Source: Bacillus xiamenensis
GTDB taxonomy: Bacteria > Bacillota > Bacilli > Bacillales > Bacillaceae
Direction of reading: 5' to 3'
NCBI RefSeq assembly: GCF_000300535.1
Contig: NZ_AMSH01000001.1
Coordinates: forward strand, 62,001 to 126,000
Length of the DNA: 64,000 nucleotides
This document shows, piece by piece, positions 46,705-57,253 of this stretch. Positions within the stretch are counted from its first letter, which is position 1, and the number at the start of each line of letters is the position of its first letter. The notes below the pieces were generated by a model. It saw only the letters and a list, made by a program, of their open reading frames with translations. It did not search any database and had not been told where the DNA came from. The translations under genes were made by a program, and so were the position numbers.

Positions 46705-47580
46705 CTATTCTATATTTTGCACTTGTTCTTTTATTTTTTCAATAGTACTTTTCATTTCAACCACCAGCTTTGTTAAATGATGATGGTTTGCTTTAGATCC
46801 AATCGTGTTCACTTCACGGTTGAGCTCCTGTACTAGAAAGTCAAGCTTTCGGCCGGCAGCTCCGCCTTGCGTCAAAATTTGCTGGAATTGCTGAAAATGA
46901 CTTTTTAACCGTGTGATCTCTTCTGTAATGTCACAGCGATCTGCAAAGATGGCCGCCTCTGTGGTCAGTCTGCTTTCTTCAAGAGCCTCGCCGATCCATT
47001 CCTTCAATCTTTGATTCAATCGTTCTTTGTACTGACTCACAACCTCTGGCGCGAAGACGTTTATTTCTTCTGTAAAAGCCTCTAGCTCAGACAGCCTGAG
47101 TTCACAGTCTTTTTGAAGTGATGTCCCCTCTTGCTCTCTCATGAAGCAAAGTTCCTTCACAGCTTCTTCACAAGTGTCTATCAGCAATTGCTCGAGCTGC
47201 TCATTTCGGCTGACCGACTCTTCTACTTGAACAGCATGCTCCAGCTTAAGTAAGTCATGTGCATGCTCAATGCCTGAAATGTGATAGCGGTCCTCAAGGT
47301 CTTTTGCGGCTTTCATATATTCATCCACGAGCGGCCAGTCGATCTGCAAAGACCGGCTTGCTAGTTTACCGCCTTCAATCGTGACAAACAGCTCAATTCT
47401 ACCGCGCTGCACGTGACGAAGAATGATTTTTTTCAATGTATCTTCGAAATATAATAGCGGCCTCGGCAAACGGGCATGAACCTCTTTAAAACGGTGATTG
47501 ACCGATTTTAGCTCGACTGACACTGTCAGTTCTCCATCCGTTTTACTCGCTTGGCCGAATCCCGTCATACTGCGTATCAT
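46705..47580 (-). CDS. yloC: YloC, YicC-family endoribonuclease
   Basis: Protein of 291 residues of the YicC/YloC family. It begins [20 protein letters not shown] and has the conserved end [20 protein letters not shown] and [18 protein letters not shown]. Members have been reported as endoribonucleases, including YloC of B. subtilis. The middle third is helical. A weak GGGTG site precedes the ATG. It follows the yloB terminator and leads towards remA-gmk-rpoZ. Confidence 0.93.
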   Translation of the reverse strand: MIRSMTGFGQASKTDGELTVSVELKSVNHRFKEVHARLPRPLLYFEDTLKKIILRHVQRGRIELFVTIEGGKLASRSLQIDWPLVDEYMKAAKDLEDRYHISGIEHAHDLLKLEHAVQVEESVSRNEQLEQLLIDTCEEAVKELCFMREQEGTSLQKDCELRLSELEAFTEEINVFAPEVVSQYKERLNQRLKEWIGEALEESRLTTEAAIFADRCDITEEITRLKSHFQQFQQILTQGGAAGRKLDFLVQELNREVNTIGSKANHHHLTKLVVEMKSTIEKIKEQVQNIE

Positions 47581-47615
47581 GTTAAAACACCCAATTCTTT
47601 CATATTAATAAAATG

Positions 47616-47642
47616 AAAAAGGTAATAGCAGACACTATTACC
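47616..47642 (-). terminator. Terminator of yloB
   Basis: AGGTAATAG and CTATTACCT pair perfectly (47634-47642 with 47620-47628) around five bases, followed by T5 on the minus strand, about 20 bases after the yloB stop codon. Confidence 0.85.
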
Positions 47643-47663
47643 TCAAAATTATACCATAACGAA

Positions 47664-50339
47664 TTATTTTTTTCTTGTCAAAAGTGATCCTGCCAGTAAA
47701 AAAGTTGGCAGTGCGGACATGCCGATGATCAGCAGCCAATCAATTGGTGCAATCGCCACCGTTTTGAAAATTGGCTGAAGCGGCGGGTAATAAATGACGA
47801 CAAGCATCAGCAGCAGTGAGGACAAAACAGCACCGATCAAGTATACATTCCCAAATGGGTTACGTTCGAAAATTGATCGTTCACTGCGGCAGTCAAACAC
47901 ATGAATAAGTTGCGCCAAAACGAGTGTGCTGAAAGCAACCGTTTGCGCATATTGAAGATTGTTCGGATCGCGGTGATACACAAACATAAAGGCTAACAAG
48001 GTGGCAAGCCCGATAAGAAACCCTCTTGATATGACCTTCCAGCCAAGCCCTCTTGCAAAAATGCCCTCTTTCATGTTCCGCGGCTTTCTCTTCATCACAT
48101 CGCCTTCAGGCTTATCCATTCCAAGAGCCATAGCCGGGAGACCGTCTGTCACAAGGTTTACCCATAATATTTGAATGGGAACAAGAGGCAGTGGAAGCGC
48201 TAAGAGCATTGCAAACAGCATGACCAAAATCTCTCCAACATTTGATGCCAGCAAATAGCGGACGAATTTGCGAATGTTTTCATAAATATTCCGGCCCTCT
48301 TTAATGGCGGATTTGATGGTCGCAAAGTTGTCATCAAGTAAAATAAGAGAAGAAGCTTCTTTAGCTACATCTGTCCCGGTAATCCCCATTGATATGCCGA
48401 TATCTGCTTGTTTAATTGCTGGCGCGTCATTGACCCCATCACCTGTCATCGCCACAATATGACCATTTTTTTGATAAGCCTTTACAATTCTTAGCTTATG
48501 CTCTGGAGATACCCGTGCAAACACGTACACATTTTCAGCCGTTTGCTCAAGCTCTTTGTCACTAAGCTGGTCCAATGCTTTCCCATCAAGTACCTTTCCT
48601 TGCTTTGGTAAAAGGCTTAAATCCTTAGCGATCGCTTTAGCTGTTTCTACGTGATCGCCTGTAATCATCACCGTTTTAATGCCAGCATCTCGGCACTCTT
48701 TAATTGCTCGTCTGACTTCAGGACGAGGTGGATCAATCATGCCCTCTAGGCCGATAAATGTCAGACCGGTTTCTGCCTGCTGAACAGATGTGATTTTTTC
48801 TGTGAGACTTACTTTTTTATATGCAATCGCAATGGTTCTAAGCGCTTGTCTTGCTAACCCTTTAATCGCAGCTTCCGTTTCTTGTCGATGGGCCTTTGAA
48901 AATGAGGCGGTGCGTCCGCCGTGCATCATATGACTTGAACGGTTCATCAGCACATCTGGTGCACCCTTGGCAATCACATACCGCTCTTTCTGATTCGTTT
49001 CTACAACGACTGACATCATTTTTCTTTCAGAGTCAAAAGGAAACTCCTCCACTACATGAAATCCCGCTTCTATGAATTGCTCCGTAAAACCCGCTTTACG
49101 CGCTGCGGTGAGAAGAGCTCCTTCTGTTGGATCGCCGTCAAGCCTCATCTCTCCATCTTTTTCAACGATAGTCGATGTATTACAAAGTGCTCCGTATAAT
49201 AACACCTTTTGCAGGGCCGGATGTTTATCCACATGGACAAGCTCTCCGTTTAAGGTGAAATCACCTGACGGCTCGTACCCTGTGCCAGAAATATGCCATG
49301 TTTTCCCCTCTGCCCACACATGTGTCACGGTCATTTTATTTTGTGTCATTGTTCCTGTCTTGTCAGAGCAAATAATGGAGGCGCAGCCGAGTGTTTCCAC
49401 CGCCGGGAGCTTTCTGACAATTGATTTCTGTTTCATCATCCGCTGCACGCCGAGGGAAAGTGCGACGGTTACAATCGCCGGCAGTCCTTCTGGAATCGCA
49501 GCAACAGCGAGAGATACACCCGCTAGGAACATATGATACAAATCATGACCTTGCACCACACCAAGCACAACAACAAGCACAGTTAAAAATAAAGCAGCAA
49601 CAATCAGAATTTTCCCAAGCTGTTCAAGACGTCTTTGCAGCGGTGTTTCCATATTGCCTGCTGAATCCAGCATACCAGCAATTTGTCCCATAGCCGTATT
49701 CATTCCTGTACCGATGACAACACCTACACCGCTTCCTCTCGTGACAAGCGTCCCCATAAAGGCCATGTTCGTCAAATCTCCAAGCGAGACATGATCTCGT
49801 GAAAGTGGACTCGCATGTTTGACCGCTGGGATGGACTCTCCTGTGAGGGCAGATTCTTCGATCTCTAAACTCTTTGTTTCGAGCAATCTGATATCTGCCC
49901 CAATTCGGTCCCCGCTTGAAAACTTCACAATATCTCCTGGTACGAGATGTTTTGACGGAATCTTGACCCACTCATTGTTTCTCCTTGCATACACATGCGG
50001 AGTTGATAATTCCTTTAGCGCTTGAAGGGATTTTTCCGCCCGCCGTTCCTGATAAAAGCCGAGCACACCGTTAATAAAGACAATCGCCACAATCGCGCAT
50101 GCATCAACGTATTCACCTAAAAAGGCAGAAATGATCGTTGCCGCAAGTAAGATTAACACCATAAAATCTTTAAATTGCGCTAAAAAGAGGACGAAAGCCG
50201 ACGCCTTTTTCCCTTCCTGCAATTCATTTGGCCCGTGCTTTTCAAGCCGCTTTTGCACATCTTTTTCTGACAGTCCGTCACCTATCGATGTATTCATTGT
50301 TTTTAATAAATCGGTTTGGTTCAGTTCATGCCAATTCAT
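47664..50339 (-). CDS. yloB: YloB, P-type calcium-transporting ATPase
   Basis: SERCA-like type IIA P-type ATPase in the cytoplasmic membrane. It has 891 residues: N-terminal cation domain (MNWHELNQTDLLKTM), membrane pairs near 55-100 and 245-305 with the calcium-site motif VAAIPEGLPAIVTVALSLG, phosphorylation motif CSDKTGTMTQNKMTV, nucleotide-binding KGAPDVLM, hinge MTGDGVNDAPAIKQADIGIS, and C-terminal helices (ILWVNLVTDGLPAMALGMD). B. subtilis YloB is expressed in sporulation. It is monocistronic and divergent from rqcH. Confidence 0.96.
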   Translation of the reverse strand: MNWHELNQTDLLKTMNTSIGDGLSEKDVQKRLEKHGPNELQEGKKASAFVLFLAQFKDFMVLILLAATIISAFLGEYVDACAIVAIVFINGVLGFYQERRAEKSLQALKELSTPHVYARRNNEWVKIPSKHLVPGDIVKFSSGDRIGADIRLLETKSLEIEESALTGESIPAVKHASPLSRDHVSLGDLTNMAFMGTLVTRGSGVGVVIGTGMNTAMGQIAGMLDSAGNMETPLQRRLEQLGKILIVAALFLTVLVVVLGVVQGHDLYHMFLAGVSLAVAAIPEGLPAIVTVALSLGVQRMMKQKSIVRKLPAVETLGCASIICSDKTGTMTQNKMTVTHVWAEGKTWHISGTGYEPSGDFTLNGELVHVDKHPALQKVLLYGALCNTSTIVEKDGEMRLDGDPTEGALLTAARKAGFTEQFIEAGFHVVEEFPFDSERKMMSVVVETNQKERYVIAKGAPDVLMNRSSHMMHGGRTASFSKAHRQETEAAIKGLARQALRTIAIAYKKVSLTEKITSVQQAETGLTFIGLEGMIDPPRPEVRRAIKECRDAGIKTVMITGDHVETAKAIAKDLSLLPKQGKVLDGKALDQLSDKELEQTAENVYVFARVSPEHKLRIVKAYQKNGHIVAMTGDGVNDAPAIKQADIGISMGITGTDVAKEASSLILLDDNFATIKSAIKEGRNIYENIRKFVRYLLASNVGEILVMLFAMLLALPLPLVPIQILWVNLVTDGLPAMALGMDKPEGDVMKRKPRNMKEGIFARGLGWKVISRGFLIGLATLLAFMFVYHRDPNNLQYAQTVAFSTLVLAQLIHVFDCRSERSIFERNPFGNVYLIGAVLSSLLLMLVVIYYPPLQPIFKTVAIAPIDWLLIIGMSALPTFLLAGSLLTRKK

Positions 50340-50399
50340 TTGACCTCGTCCACTCCTCTTTTGTTCTCTCTCATATGCCGTGTTCTATAAGCCAGTTTA

Positions 50400-50428
50400 T
50401 TCAGACTCGTCCTAAATCATGCTATAAT
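50400..50428 (+). promoter_or_regulatory. Candidate rqcH promoter
   Basis: A perfect TATAAT (50423-50428) with TTCAGA (50400-50405) at 17 bases on the plus strand, in the divergent gap between yloB and rqcH. Confidence 0.5.
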
Positions 50429-50504
50429 AATAAGACTGCCTAAAGAACGAGAATACGTAAGGTTCTTTCAGTAGATTTGTGTGAAAGAAGAGGGTGTATC
50501 CAAC

Positions 50505-52214
50505 ATGTCATTTGACGGCATTTTTACATACGGTATGACAAATGAATTGCAAGAAACATTAACTGGCGGAAGAATTTCGAAAATACATCAGCCATATAAA
50601 CACGAGCTGATTTTTCATATCCGGGCAAACGGGAAGAATCATAAGCTTCTTTTATCCGCTCATCCGAGCTATGCAAGAGTGCAGCTCACAGAGCATCATG
50701 ATGATAATCCAAGCGAACCTCCAATGTTTTGTATGCTCCTCAGGAAGCATCTTGAAGGAGGATTCATTGAACGGTTTGAACAAATTGGATTAGATCGCGT
50801 CATCGTGCTGCACGTGCGAAGCCGAAATGAAATTGGCGATGAACAGACCCGTAAGCTTTATATTGAAATTATGGGCCGGCACAGCAACTTGATTCTCGTG
50901 GAAGACGGAACGGAGCAGATCATTGACGGACTGAAACACCTTTCTCCATCTGTGAACAGCTATCGAACGGTACTGCCAGGACATGAATATCTTCTGCCCC
51001 CTGCTCAGCAAAAGCTGAATCCTTTTGACGTGACAAAGGAAGATATTTTAAAGCATTTACGTTTTCAAGAAGGGAAAATCGCCAATCAAATTGTCGATAC
51101 GTTCTCTGGGGTTTCTCCCCTGTTTGCTAAGGAAGCTGTCTACCGAGCCGGTCTTGCCAATCAGGAAACGATTCCAAGTACATTGCTCGAGATGTTTCAG
51201 CTCATTCAGGCGCATTCTTTTACCCCTCAGCTCACGAGAAAAGACGGGAAAGAGTATTTTTATTTATTAGAACTTCAGCATGTCAATGGTGACATGAAGA
51301 CGTTTGATTCTCTCAGCCAGCTGCTTGACCGTTTTTATTTCGGAAAAGCTGAAAGAGACAGAGTCAAACAGCAGGCATCTGACCTTGAACGGTTTGTTGT
51401 GAATGAAAAGAAGAAAAATGAAAACAAGCTGAAAAAACTAAAAAGAACCCTAGAAGAATCTCAAAACGCGCATAAGTACCAGCTCTATGGCGAATTGCTT
51501 ACGGCCAATTTATATGCGATAAAAAAAGGGGATAAAGAAGCGACAGTCATCAATTATTACGATGAAGAAGGCGCAGAGATGACGATTCCGCTCAAAACAA
51601 ATAAGACCCCTTCTGAAAATGCACAGGCGTATTTTACAAAATATCAAAAGGCAAAAAATGCCGTAGAGGCTGTAAAAGAACAAATTGAGCGGACATATGA
51701 AGAAATTGCTTATTTTGAAGAGCTGATACAGCAGCTGACCTCTGCCTCACCAAAAGATTTAGAGGAAATAAGAGAAGAGCTTGTTGAAGGAAAATATTTG
51801 CGTGCCAAACAAAAGCGTCATGCCAAAAAGAAAAAACCGTCAGCCATTCAGCTGGAAACGTATGAATCTTCTCAAGGCATTTCAATTTTAGTTGGAAAAA
51901 ATAACAAACAAAACGAGTACTTGACCACAAAGGCGGCAGCTCGTGATGACATTTGGCTACACACAAAGGATATCCCTGGATCACATGTCGTCATCCGCCA
52001 CCAAGCGCCTGATGAACAAACCTTGCTAGAAGCGGCACAAATTGCTGCCTACTTCTCTAAAGCAAAAGAATCAAGCTCCGTCCCTGTCGACTATACGAAA
52101 ATTCGGCATGTGAAAAAACCAAACGGAGCAAAACCAGGCTTTGTCACGTATGATCATCAGCAAACCTTATTTGTCACACCTGATGAAGATGTTGTCTTAA
52201 AGCTGCGAAAATAA
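50505..52214 (+). CDS. rqcH: RqcH (YloA/FbpA), ribosome quality-control NEMF-family protein
   Basis: Binds obstructed 50S subunits and directs C-terminal alanine tailing of stalled nascent chains. Also annotated as fibronectin-binding protein. ATG at 50505 (AGAGGGTG eight bases upstream) gives 569 residues; a GTG eight codons earlier is rejected. NFACT-N domain (about 1-270; [32 protein letters not shown]), a long coiled coil (about 285-430; [17 protein letters not shown]), and the C-terminal NFACT-R domain with the [16 protein letters not shown] signature and the DR-type motif region. Single gene between divergent yloB and convergent sirC. Confidence 0.96.
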   Translation: MSFDGIFTYGMTNELQETLTGGRISKIHQPYKHELIFHIRANGKNHKLLLSAHPSYARVQLTEHHDDNPSEPPMFCMLLRKHLEGGFIERFEQIGLDRVIVLHVRSRNEIGDEQTRKLYIEIMGRHSNLILVEDGTEQIIDGLKHLSPSVNSYRTVLPGHEYLLPPAQQKLNPFDVTKEDILKHLRFQEGKIANQIVDTFSGVSPLFAKEAVYRAGLANQETIPSTLLEMFQLIQAHSFTPQLTRKDGKEYFYLLELQHVNGDMKTFDSLSQLLDRFYFGKAERDRVKQQASDLERFVVNEKKKNENKLKKLKRTLEESQNAHKYQLYGELLTANLYAIKKGDKEATVINYYDEEGAEMTIPLKTNKTPSENAQAYFTKYQKAKNAVEAVKEQIERTYEEIAYFEELIQQLTSASPKDLEEIREELVEGKYLRAKQKRHAKKKKPSAIQLETYESSQGISILVGKNNKQNEYLTTKAAARDDIWLHTKDIPGSHVVIRHQAPDEQTLLEAAQIAAYFSKAKESSSVPVDYTKIRHVKKPNGAKPGFVTYDHQQTLFVTPDEDVVLKLRK

Positions 52215-52257
52215 AAATAGCCGATAAAATCTTTGGATGAGATTTTATCGGCTATTT
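52215..52257. terminator. Bidirectional terminator between rqcH and sirC
   Basis: AAATAGCCGATAAAATC and its exact complement (52215-52231 with 52241-52257) form a 17-base stem around nine bases, with T-rich flanks on both sides. It ends both convergent genes and also encodes the last residues of sirC. Confidence 0.9.
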
Positions 52258-52748
52258 CTTTGTTGTTTTTTTCTTTCTATATAGAGGGCATCAAGTGCGT
52301 CTATGTCTTCTTGTTCGAGCAAACTCTCAATCGCCGCAGCCAGCTCCTTTGTTCGAGACGGGCTTGCACCGCTCGTAGATACTGAAATCGTCACTTTTCC
52401 CGCCCTCACAACCTTCGGCACGATCACATTGCCAAACTCTGACTGGCTCACGCAGTTGACAAGCTGATGAGGCGTTGCTGTTTGCGTTATCCATTCGTTC
52501 ACTAAAGGATCGTTTGTGGCAGCGACAATGAGAAATGCATCCTTTAGATCTTCCGCGCCCACTTTCTTTTTCTCCCAATTCAGCCCATTTGTTTCAATGA
52601 GTTTGGCCATTTCATCACAAATGTCAGGACTCACAATGGTTATGCGGCAAGGCTCCATGCATAACGCACTCGCCCTTCTTGCCGCTACCAGCCCGCCGCC
52701 GGCGATAACCACTTGTTTATTGGTTAGATCAAGATGAATGGGAAGCAT
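52245..52748 (-). CDS. sirC: SirC (YlnF), precorrin-2 dehydrogenase
   Basis: NAD-dependent oxidation of precorrin-2 to sirohydrochlorin, the second siroheme step. ATG at 52748 (AAGGAG six bases upstream) gives 167 residues; the frame extends nine codons further inside sirB. The start MLPIHLDLTNKQVVIAGGG carries the nucleotide-binding fold (GGGLVAARRASAL); VTISVSTSGASPSRTKELA is the conserved C-terminal stretch. It overlaps sirB by 20 bases and is the last gene of the sulfate operon; its C-terminus is encoded by the terminator stem. Confidence 0.92.
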   Translation of the reverse strand: MLPIHLDLTNKQVVIAGGGLVAARRASALCMEPCRITIVSPDICDEMAKLIETNGLNWEKKKVGAEDLKDAFLIVAATNDPLVNEWITQTATPHQLVNCVSQSEFGNVIVPKVVRAGKVTISVSTSGASPSRTKELAAAIESLLEQEDIDALDALYIERKKQQRNSR

Positions 52749-53514
52749 GGCTTTCTCCTTGAAAACGAAACGCACCCTCTTTGTTTAAGATGGTTTCTTG
52801 CACACGTTCAATATAAGCTGATTTCACATGCGGATGAAATCCAATATACCGGCAGACACGAACATCACGAAGCCGCTCTCTCGCCTGATCTGCTTCACTT
52901 TCAATCTCTTTCATTAAAATTCCAGTGAATAATAGATAAGGAACGATATAAACTGGCGTATTGTCATCTTCTGATAACTGCGCTAAGACGTCACGATAAT
53001 TTGGTCCACATGCCGTAATAAAACATGGGAGAACCTCTGCACGGGGCAGCAGCGTCCGGACATCGTCCGCAATGCCAAATACATCTCGTTTTACATCTGG
53101 GTCCGAGCTTCCGCGGCCAATCAAAACGATTCGAGCTTTCTCGCCTTCATACCCTGCTTCTTCAATCCTTGCAACAACGGCTTTTGTTACTTCTTTGTTT
53201 ACCCCAATAGGTCTTCCGTATGTCACCTTCACTTGCGGGAAACGTTTTTGCACTTTCTCAATCTCTTCTGGGATATCTGATTTGGCATGCATGGCGGTTA
53301 AAAGGAGAAGCGGGACAATCGCAATGTGAGTTGCTCCTTTTTGCACACAGGTCTCAAATCCTTCTTCTATAGACGGGTCTGTTAACTCTAAAAAACATAT
53401 TTCTTGAATATCTGCTTTCACTAATGGCATGCAGCTTTTCATAAAAGAGATGGCTTTATCTTGTGCTTCTTTGACTCTGCTTCCATGTCCCACATAAAGT
53501 ACAGCTTGTTTCAT
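52729..53514 (-). CDS. sirB: SirB (YlnE), sirohydrochlorin ferrochelatase
   Basis: Inserts iron into sirohydrochlorin to form siroheme for sulfite reductase. It has 261 residues of two CbiX-like halves: AVLYVGHGSRVKEAQDKAIS (metal-binding His in GHGS), THIAIVPLLLLTAMHAKSDI (second His), and VLIGRGSSDPDVKRD, PVYIVPYLLFTGILMKEIE in the C-terminal half. AAGGAGGAG precedes the ATG. It sits between sumT and sirC, which supply its substrate. Confidence 0.93.
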   Translation of the reverse strand: MKQAVLYVGHGSRVKEAQDKAISFMKSCMPLVKADIQEICFLELTDPSIEEGFETCVQKGATHIAIVPLLLLTAMHAKSDIPEEIEKVQKRFPQVKVTYGRPIGVNKEVTKAVVARIEEAGYEGEKARIVLIGRGSSDPDVKRDVFGIADDVRTLLPRAEVLPCFITACGPNYRDVLAQLSEDDNTPVYIVPYLLFTGILMKEIESEADQARERLRDVRVCRYIGFHPHVKSAYIERVQETILNKEGAFRFQGESHASHSS

Positions 53515-53549
53515 TTAGCTCCTCCTTCTCATCCTGCTTTCATCAGACG

Positions 53550-53580
53550 AAAAGACACGATGCATCAGCGTGTCTTTTCC
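53550..53580 (-). repeat. Hairpin between sumT and sirB
   Basis: GAAAAGACACG pairs perfectly with CGTGTCTTTTC (11 bases) around a nine-base loop. It resembles a terminator with a short T run inside the operon and might lower expression of sirB-sirC or protect upstream mRNA. Confidence 0.6.
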
Positions 53581-53589
53581 CTGTTTCAT

Positions 53590-54345
53590 TTATTTCTCGA
53601 TCAGTGCGGGTTCAAACCAGTTTAGCTTTTGATGAAAATGAACGACATCTCCTACCACGATTAAACTTGGATGCTCGATTCCTTCTTTTTCAACCGTTTC
53701 AGACAGGGTCGCCACTGTGCAGCAAGTCGTCTTTTGCCTTGTCGTTGTTCCCCAGTGAATGAACGCAGCTGGTGTTTCAGGATCTCGTCCATTTTTTAGT
53801 AGAAGTCGCTGCACTTTTGCCACGTTTTTGACGCCCATGTATATCACAAGGGTATCAATCCCCGTTGCCAGTGCTTCCCACTTTTCTTCAAAGTGTTCAT
53901 CCTTTTGATAATGACCTGTCACAAAGGCTACATTTGAGCTGAATTCTCGGTGCGTCACAGGAATGCCTGCATAAGCTGCTGCTGCAATACCAGAGGTAAT
54001 CCCTGGGACGACTTCATACAGAATACCATGCTCAGCTAAACACTCGATTTCTTCACCGCCGCGGCCAAATACAAAGGGATCGCCGCCTTTCAGACGAACG
54101 ACAACGTTCCCTTCCTTTGCATGAGCAACAAGCGCTTCATTGATGGCTTCCTGCCTCATCGTATGATGATTTGGCAGCTTGCCGCAATAGATCAATTCCG
54201 CCTCCGGTTTGGCATGGGCAAGAATCTCTTGATTGACAAGACGATCATATAAAATGACATCTGCCTGCTGTATTGCCTTATGGGCCTTTAATGTAATTAA
54301 ATCTGGGTCACCCGGTCCGGCACCTACAATGTATACTTTCCCCAT
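53590..54345 (-). CDS. sumT: Uroporphyrinogen-III C-methyltransferase (SUMT)
   Basis: YlnD-type enzyme that methylates uroporphyrinogen III twice to precorrin-2 using SAM. It has 251 residues: VYIVGAGPGDPDLITLKAHK, ILYDRLV, VVRLKGGDPFVFGRGGEE, VVPGITSGIAAAAYAGIPVT and VIYMGVKNVAKVQ are signatures of the CobA/SumT family. No CysG fusion; the other siroheme steps are the separate sirB and sirC next to it. AGGGGGAG precedes the ATG. Confidence 0.95.
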   Translation of the reverse strand: MGKVYIVGAGPGDPDLITLKAHKAIQQADVILYDRLVNQEILAHAKPEAELIYCGKLPNHHTMRQEAINEALVAHAKEGNVVVRLKGGDPFVFGRGGEEIECLAEHGILYEVVPGITSGIAAAAYAGIPVTHREFSSNVAFVTGHYQKDEHFEEKWEALATGIDTLVIYMGVKNVAKVQRLLLKNGRDPETPAAFIHWGTTTRQKTTCCTVATLSETVEKEGIEHPSLIVVGDVVHFHQKLNWFEPALIEK

Positions 54346-54374
54346 CGTGCTTTTCTCCCCCTGCCATCAGGCGA

Positions 54375-54968
54375 TTATTTCGTCGTTCTCTTTACATAAT
54401 CAACCAGTCGCTGTTTGGACTCCTCGCGTGACAATTCACCTGTATCTAGGACAAGCTCAGGCGCAGCCGGCTCTTCGTACGGTGAATCAATTCCAGTGAA
54501 AAATGGAATTTCACCGTTTCTTGCTTTTTTATATAACCCCTTTGGATCACGCTCTTCACACACGTTTAGATCACATTTCACAAACACTTCGTGGAATTCT
54601 CCACCTTCGACTAACTGTCTAACAATTTGGCGATCTTCTTGAAAAGGTGAAATAAAAGCAGTGATCACAATCGTCCCTTGCTCAACAAATAATTTCGCCA
54701 CTTCACCGATGCGCCGAATGTTCTCTTTTCTGTCATCATCGGAAAAGCCTAAATCTTTATTGAGTCCATGTCGTACATTATCACCATCAAGAACGGTGAC
54801 TTGGTAGCCTTGTTCAAACAACTCTCTAGCCGCTGCATTAGCGATCGTCGATTTGCCTGAACCACTTAGGCCGGTGAGCCAGATAATGCCGCTTTTATGA
54901 TTGTTTTTCTGTTGATATTCTTTTTTTGTAATAGATGAATCATGCCATACGATATGTTCGTTACTCAT
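54375..54968 (-). CDS. cysC: Adenylylsulfate kinase
   Basis: Phosphorylates APS to PAPS. It has 197 residues. P-loop [20 protein letters not shown], then [65 protein letters not shown] precedes the ATG, 13 bases after sat. Together with sat it activates sulfate for cysH in the same operon. Confidence 0.97.
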   Translation of the reverse strand: MSNEHIVWHDSSITKKEYQQKNNHKSGIIWLTGLSGSGKSTIANAAARELFEQGYQVTVLDGDNVRHGLNKDLGFSDDDRKENIRRIGEVAKLFVEQGTIVITAFISPFQEDRQIVRQLVEGGEFHEVFVKCDLNVCEERDPKGLYKKARNGEIPFFTGIDSPYEEPAAPELVLDTGELSREESKQRLVDYVKRTTK

Positions 54969-54981
54969 GTCATACCCTCCT

Positions 54982-56118
54982 TTAAGATACCGTCGTTTTT
55001 AATCCTTCGATTAATGTTTCAATGACTTCTTTTCGGCTGAACGTGCTCGGTGGTAATTCACCGTTTCTCAGCATTGTTCGAACCTTTGTACCTGAAAGGA
55101 TGACATGCTCGCTTTTATCGTGCGGGCACGTTTTTGGTGTGGCCATTGCTTCACATGTATTGCAGTAGAAGCTGTGTTCAAATTTTAATGGTGTAATACC
55201 AATCTCTTCGCTTGTGAATTGCTCAAATAGTTCCTGCGCCTCATATGTGCCGTAATAATCACCAACACCCGCATGATCTCTGCCGACAATAAAATGTGTA
55301 CAGCCATAATTTTTACGCACAAGCGCATGAAAAATCGCTTCCTTTGGTCCAGCATAACGCATTGCAGCAGGGAAAACACCTAAAAAGACGCGGTCTTTTG
55401 GATAATAACCGTTGAGTAACACTTGATAGCTTTTCATTCTTACATCTGCTGGGATATCATCCGATTTTGTTTCACCAACAAGCGGATTTAAAAATAAACC
55501 ATCCACTGTTTCCAGTGCTGTCTTTTGAATATATTCATGGGCGCGATGGACCGGGTTTCTCGTTTGGAAGCCAACAATGGTTTTCCAGCCGTTTTCTTTA
55601 AAATGTCTTCTTGTTTCTTCTGGCTCATACGTAAATTGCGGGAATGGTTTTTCACTGCGTTTCGTCAGTGTAATTTTACCACCAATATACGTGTCACCGC
55701 GTTCAAATAATTTTTTCACACCTGGGTGATTGCGGTCATCTGTTTTATACACATTCACTGCTTCTTTTTCCTTATCCGGTGTGTATTTGTCTTCCACTTC
55801 AATGACCCCGTATACCGTTCCATTGTACGATAGACGTACAATATCACCTTGACGAATCTCCGCTGCCTTTTCCTTAGTGACTGGCAGCGTAATCGGAAGA
55901 GACCAAACGACACCACTTGCTAGCCGCATACTGCTGACAACCGCTTCATAATCAGTTCTTGTTAAAAACCCTTCAATTGGACTATACCCGCCAATTGCAA
56001 TAAGTTCAAGGTCTGCAAAAGAGATAGCATCCAGTTCAATTTCCTTCGCAGCTGTGCTCAGATCAAATTCTTCATTTACTCGATTAATTAATACGCCACC
56101 ATGTGGTGTTAAACTCAT
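54982..56118 (-). CDS. sat: Sulfate adenylyltransferase (ATP sulfurylase)
   Basis: Makes APS from sulfate and ATP. It has 378 residues of the homo-oligomeric Sat family, not Cys[37 protein letters not shown] (ATP-binding QxRNxxHxxH type), [18 protein letters not shown] and a zinc-like pair [22 protein letters not shown] precedes the ATG. It lies between cysP and cysC. Confidence 0.97.
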   Translation of the reverse strand: MSLTPHGGVLINRVNEEFDLSTAAKEIELDAISFADLELIAIGGYSPIEGFLTRTDYEAVVSSMRLASGVVWSLPITLPVTKEKAAEIRQGDIVRLSYNGTVYGVIEVEDKYTPDKEKEAVNVYKTDDRNHPGVKKLFERGDTYIGGKITLTKRSEKPFPQFTYEPEETRRHFKENGWKTIVGFQTRNPVHRAHEYIQKTALETVDGLFLNPLVGETKSDDIPADVRMKSYQVLLNGYYPKDRVFLGVFPAAMRYAGPKEAIFHALVRKNYGCTHFIVGRDHAGVGDYYGTYEAQELFEQFTSEEIGITPLKFEHSFYCNTCEAMATPKTCPHDKSEHVILSGTKVRTMLRNGELPPSTFSRKEVIETLIEGLKTTVS

Positions 56119-56175
56119 TTGTTCATCTTCCTCTCAATGTTCATATTTAGTAGATCATAATAGTCGGATTTGTGT

Positions 56176-57240
56176 TTAAATCCCGCCGCCCTGTTCATGA
56201 ATCGAGCTGCTCTCATTTTTGACTGCTTTCATTAGACTCAGTGCACCAAGTGAGGCAAGCAGTACACTCATCATGATAAAGATAGAGTAATAGTCTCCTT
56301 TTAAGAAAAGGCTCACGAGCAAATACGAGAGACTGAGTGATAAGAAAGGTGACACAACCCAGACTTTCAGCATTTTTTTCACGACATGTTTATGAAAAAT
56401 GTTCGGTCCGCCCTTTGCCATACCAAGCCCGATAATAGACGAGGAGGTGATTTGGGTAAGTGGAACGGGTAGCCCAAAAATAGAGCTGACGATCACAAGT
56501 CCTGCGCCGGTACTCGATAATAGAATTCCTTCTCCCGTTTGATAGCGGGTAATTTTCTTGCCGTTTGTTTCAAGGACCCTTCTGCCTAGCAAAAGCGCAC
56601 CAAATGCAACAAAGATTCCTCCGTAAAGGGTTCCTTGCCCAACTGTCAAAACACCTGAGGCGACAAGGGGACCGACGGCATTAGCGACATTGTTCATCCC
56701 TGCTGAAAACGCCTCTAGAAATCCGCTGATAATGAGAAGCACAGATAAAATCAATGTTCCCTTTTTTGATAATGTCCGTTTAGGGAACAATCTGATGATT
56801 TTGACAACGACAAAGGTAAAAACAAAGGCGACAAGCGGGATGATAATCCAAAAGGCGACAATCACTAAAATAGATTTCACATACAGCACTTTATACGCGA
56901 CGGCCACACCGACCACAGCACCTACTGTGACTTCACTTGTTGATAATGGAATGGCCATGAGATTCGCGATGAAAAGTGATAATGCGGCAGAGCCAATAAT
57001 GATACACACAATTTCAAGTGTGATGACAGATTCCGGCATAATCCCAGAGCTGATCGTTTTGACGACCTCTCCGCCGCCAATCACTGAGCCTGCTAATATC
57101 CCTACTGCACAAACGCTGAGTGCATAAATTGGCTTTTTAATGGCACCTGATCCATATGCGATACCCATCGAAGCGGCTGCTCCGCTTGCGCCAATGTTTA
57201 AAGCAAAGAATAAACTAAATAAAATTGCGGCGATTTCCAT
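56176..57240 (-). CDS. cysP: CysP (YlnA), PiT-family sulfate permease
   Basis: Membrane sulfate transporter related to inorganic phosphate permeases. It has 354 residues and about ten hydrophobic segments. The two PiT repeats are seen in LNIGASGAAASMGIAYGSGA (N-terminal) and AFSAGMNNVANAVGPLVASG (C-terminal). B. subtilis CysP takes up sulfate. GGGAG precedes the ATG; 13 bases after cysH, so it is in the S-box operon. No ABC sulfate transporter is in the window. Confidence 0.95.
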   Translation of the reverse strand: MEIAAILFSLFFALNIGASGAAASMGIAYGSGAIKKPIYALSVCAVGILAGSVIGGGEVVKTISSGIMPESVITLEIVCIIIGSAALSLFIANLMAIPLSTSEVTVGAVVGVAVAYKVLYVKSILVIVAFWIIIPLVAFVFTFVVVKIIRLFPKRTLSKKGTLILSVLLIISGFLEAFSAGMNNVANAVGPLVASGVLTVGQGTLYGGIFVAFGALLLGRRVLETNGKKITRYQTGEGILLSSTGAGLVIVSSIFGLPVPLTQITSSSIIGLGMAKGGPNIFHKHVVKKMLKVWVVSPFLSLSLSYLLVSLFLKGDYYSIFIMMSVLLASLGALSLMKAVKNESSSIHEQGGGI

Positions 57241-57253
57241 ACATTATGCTCCC

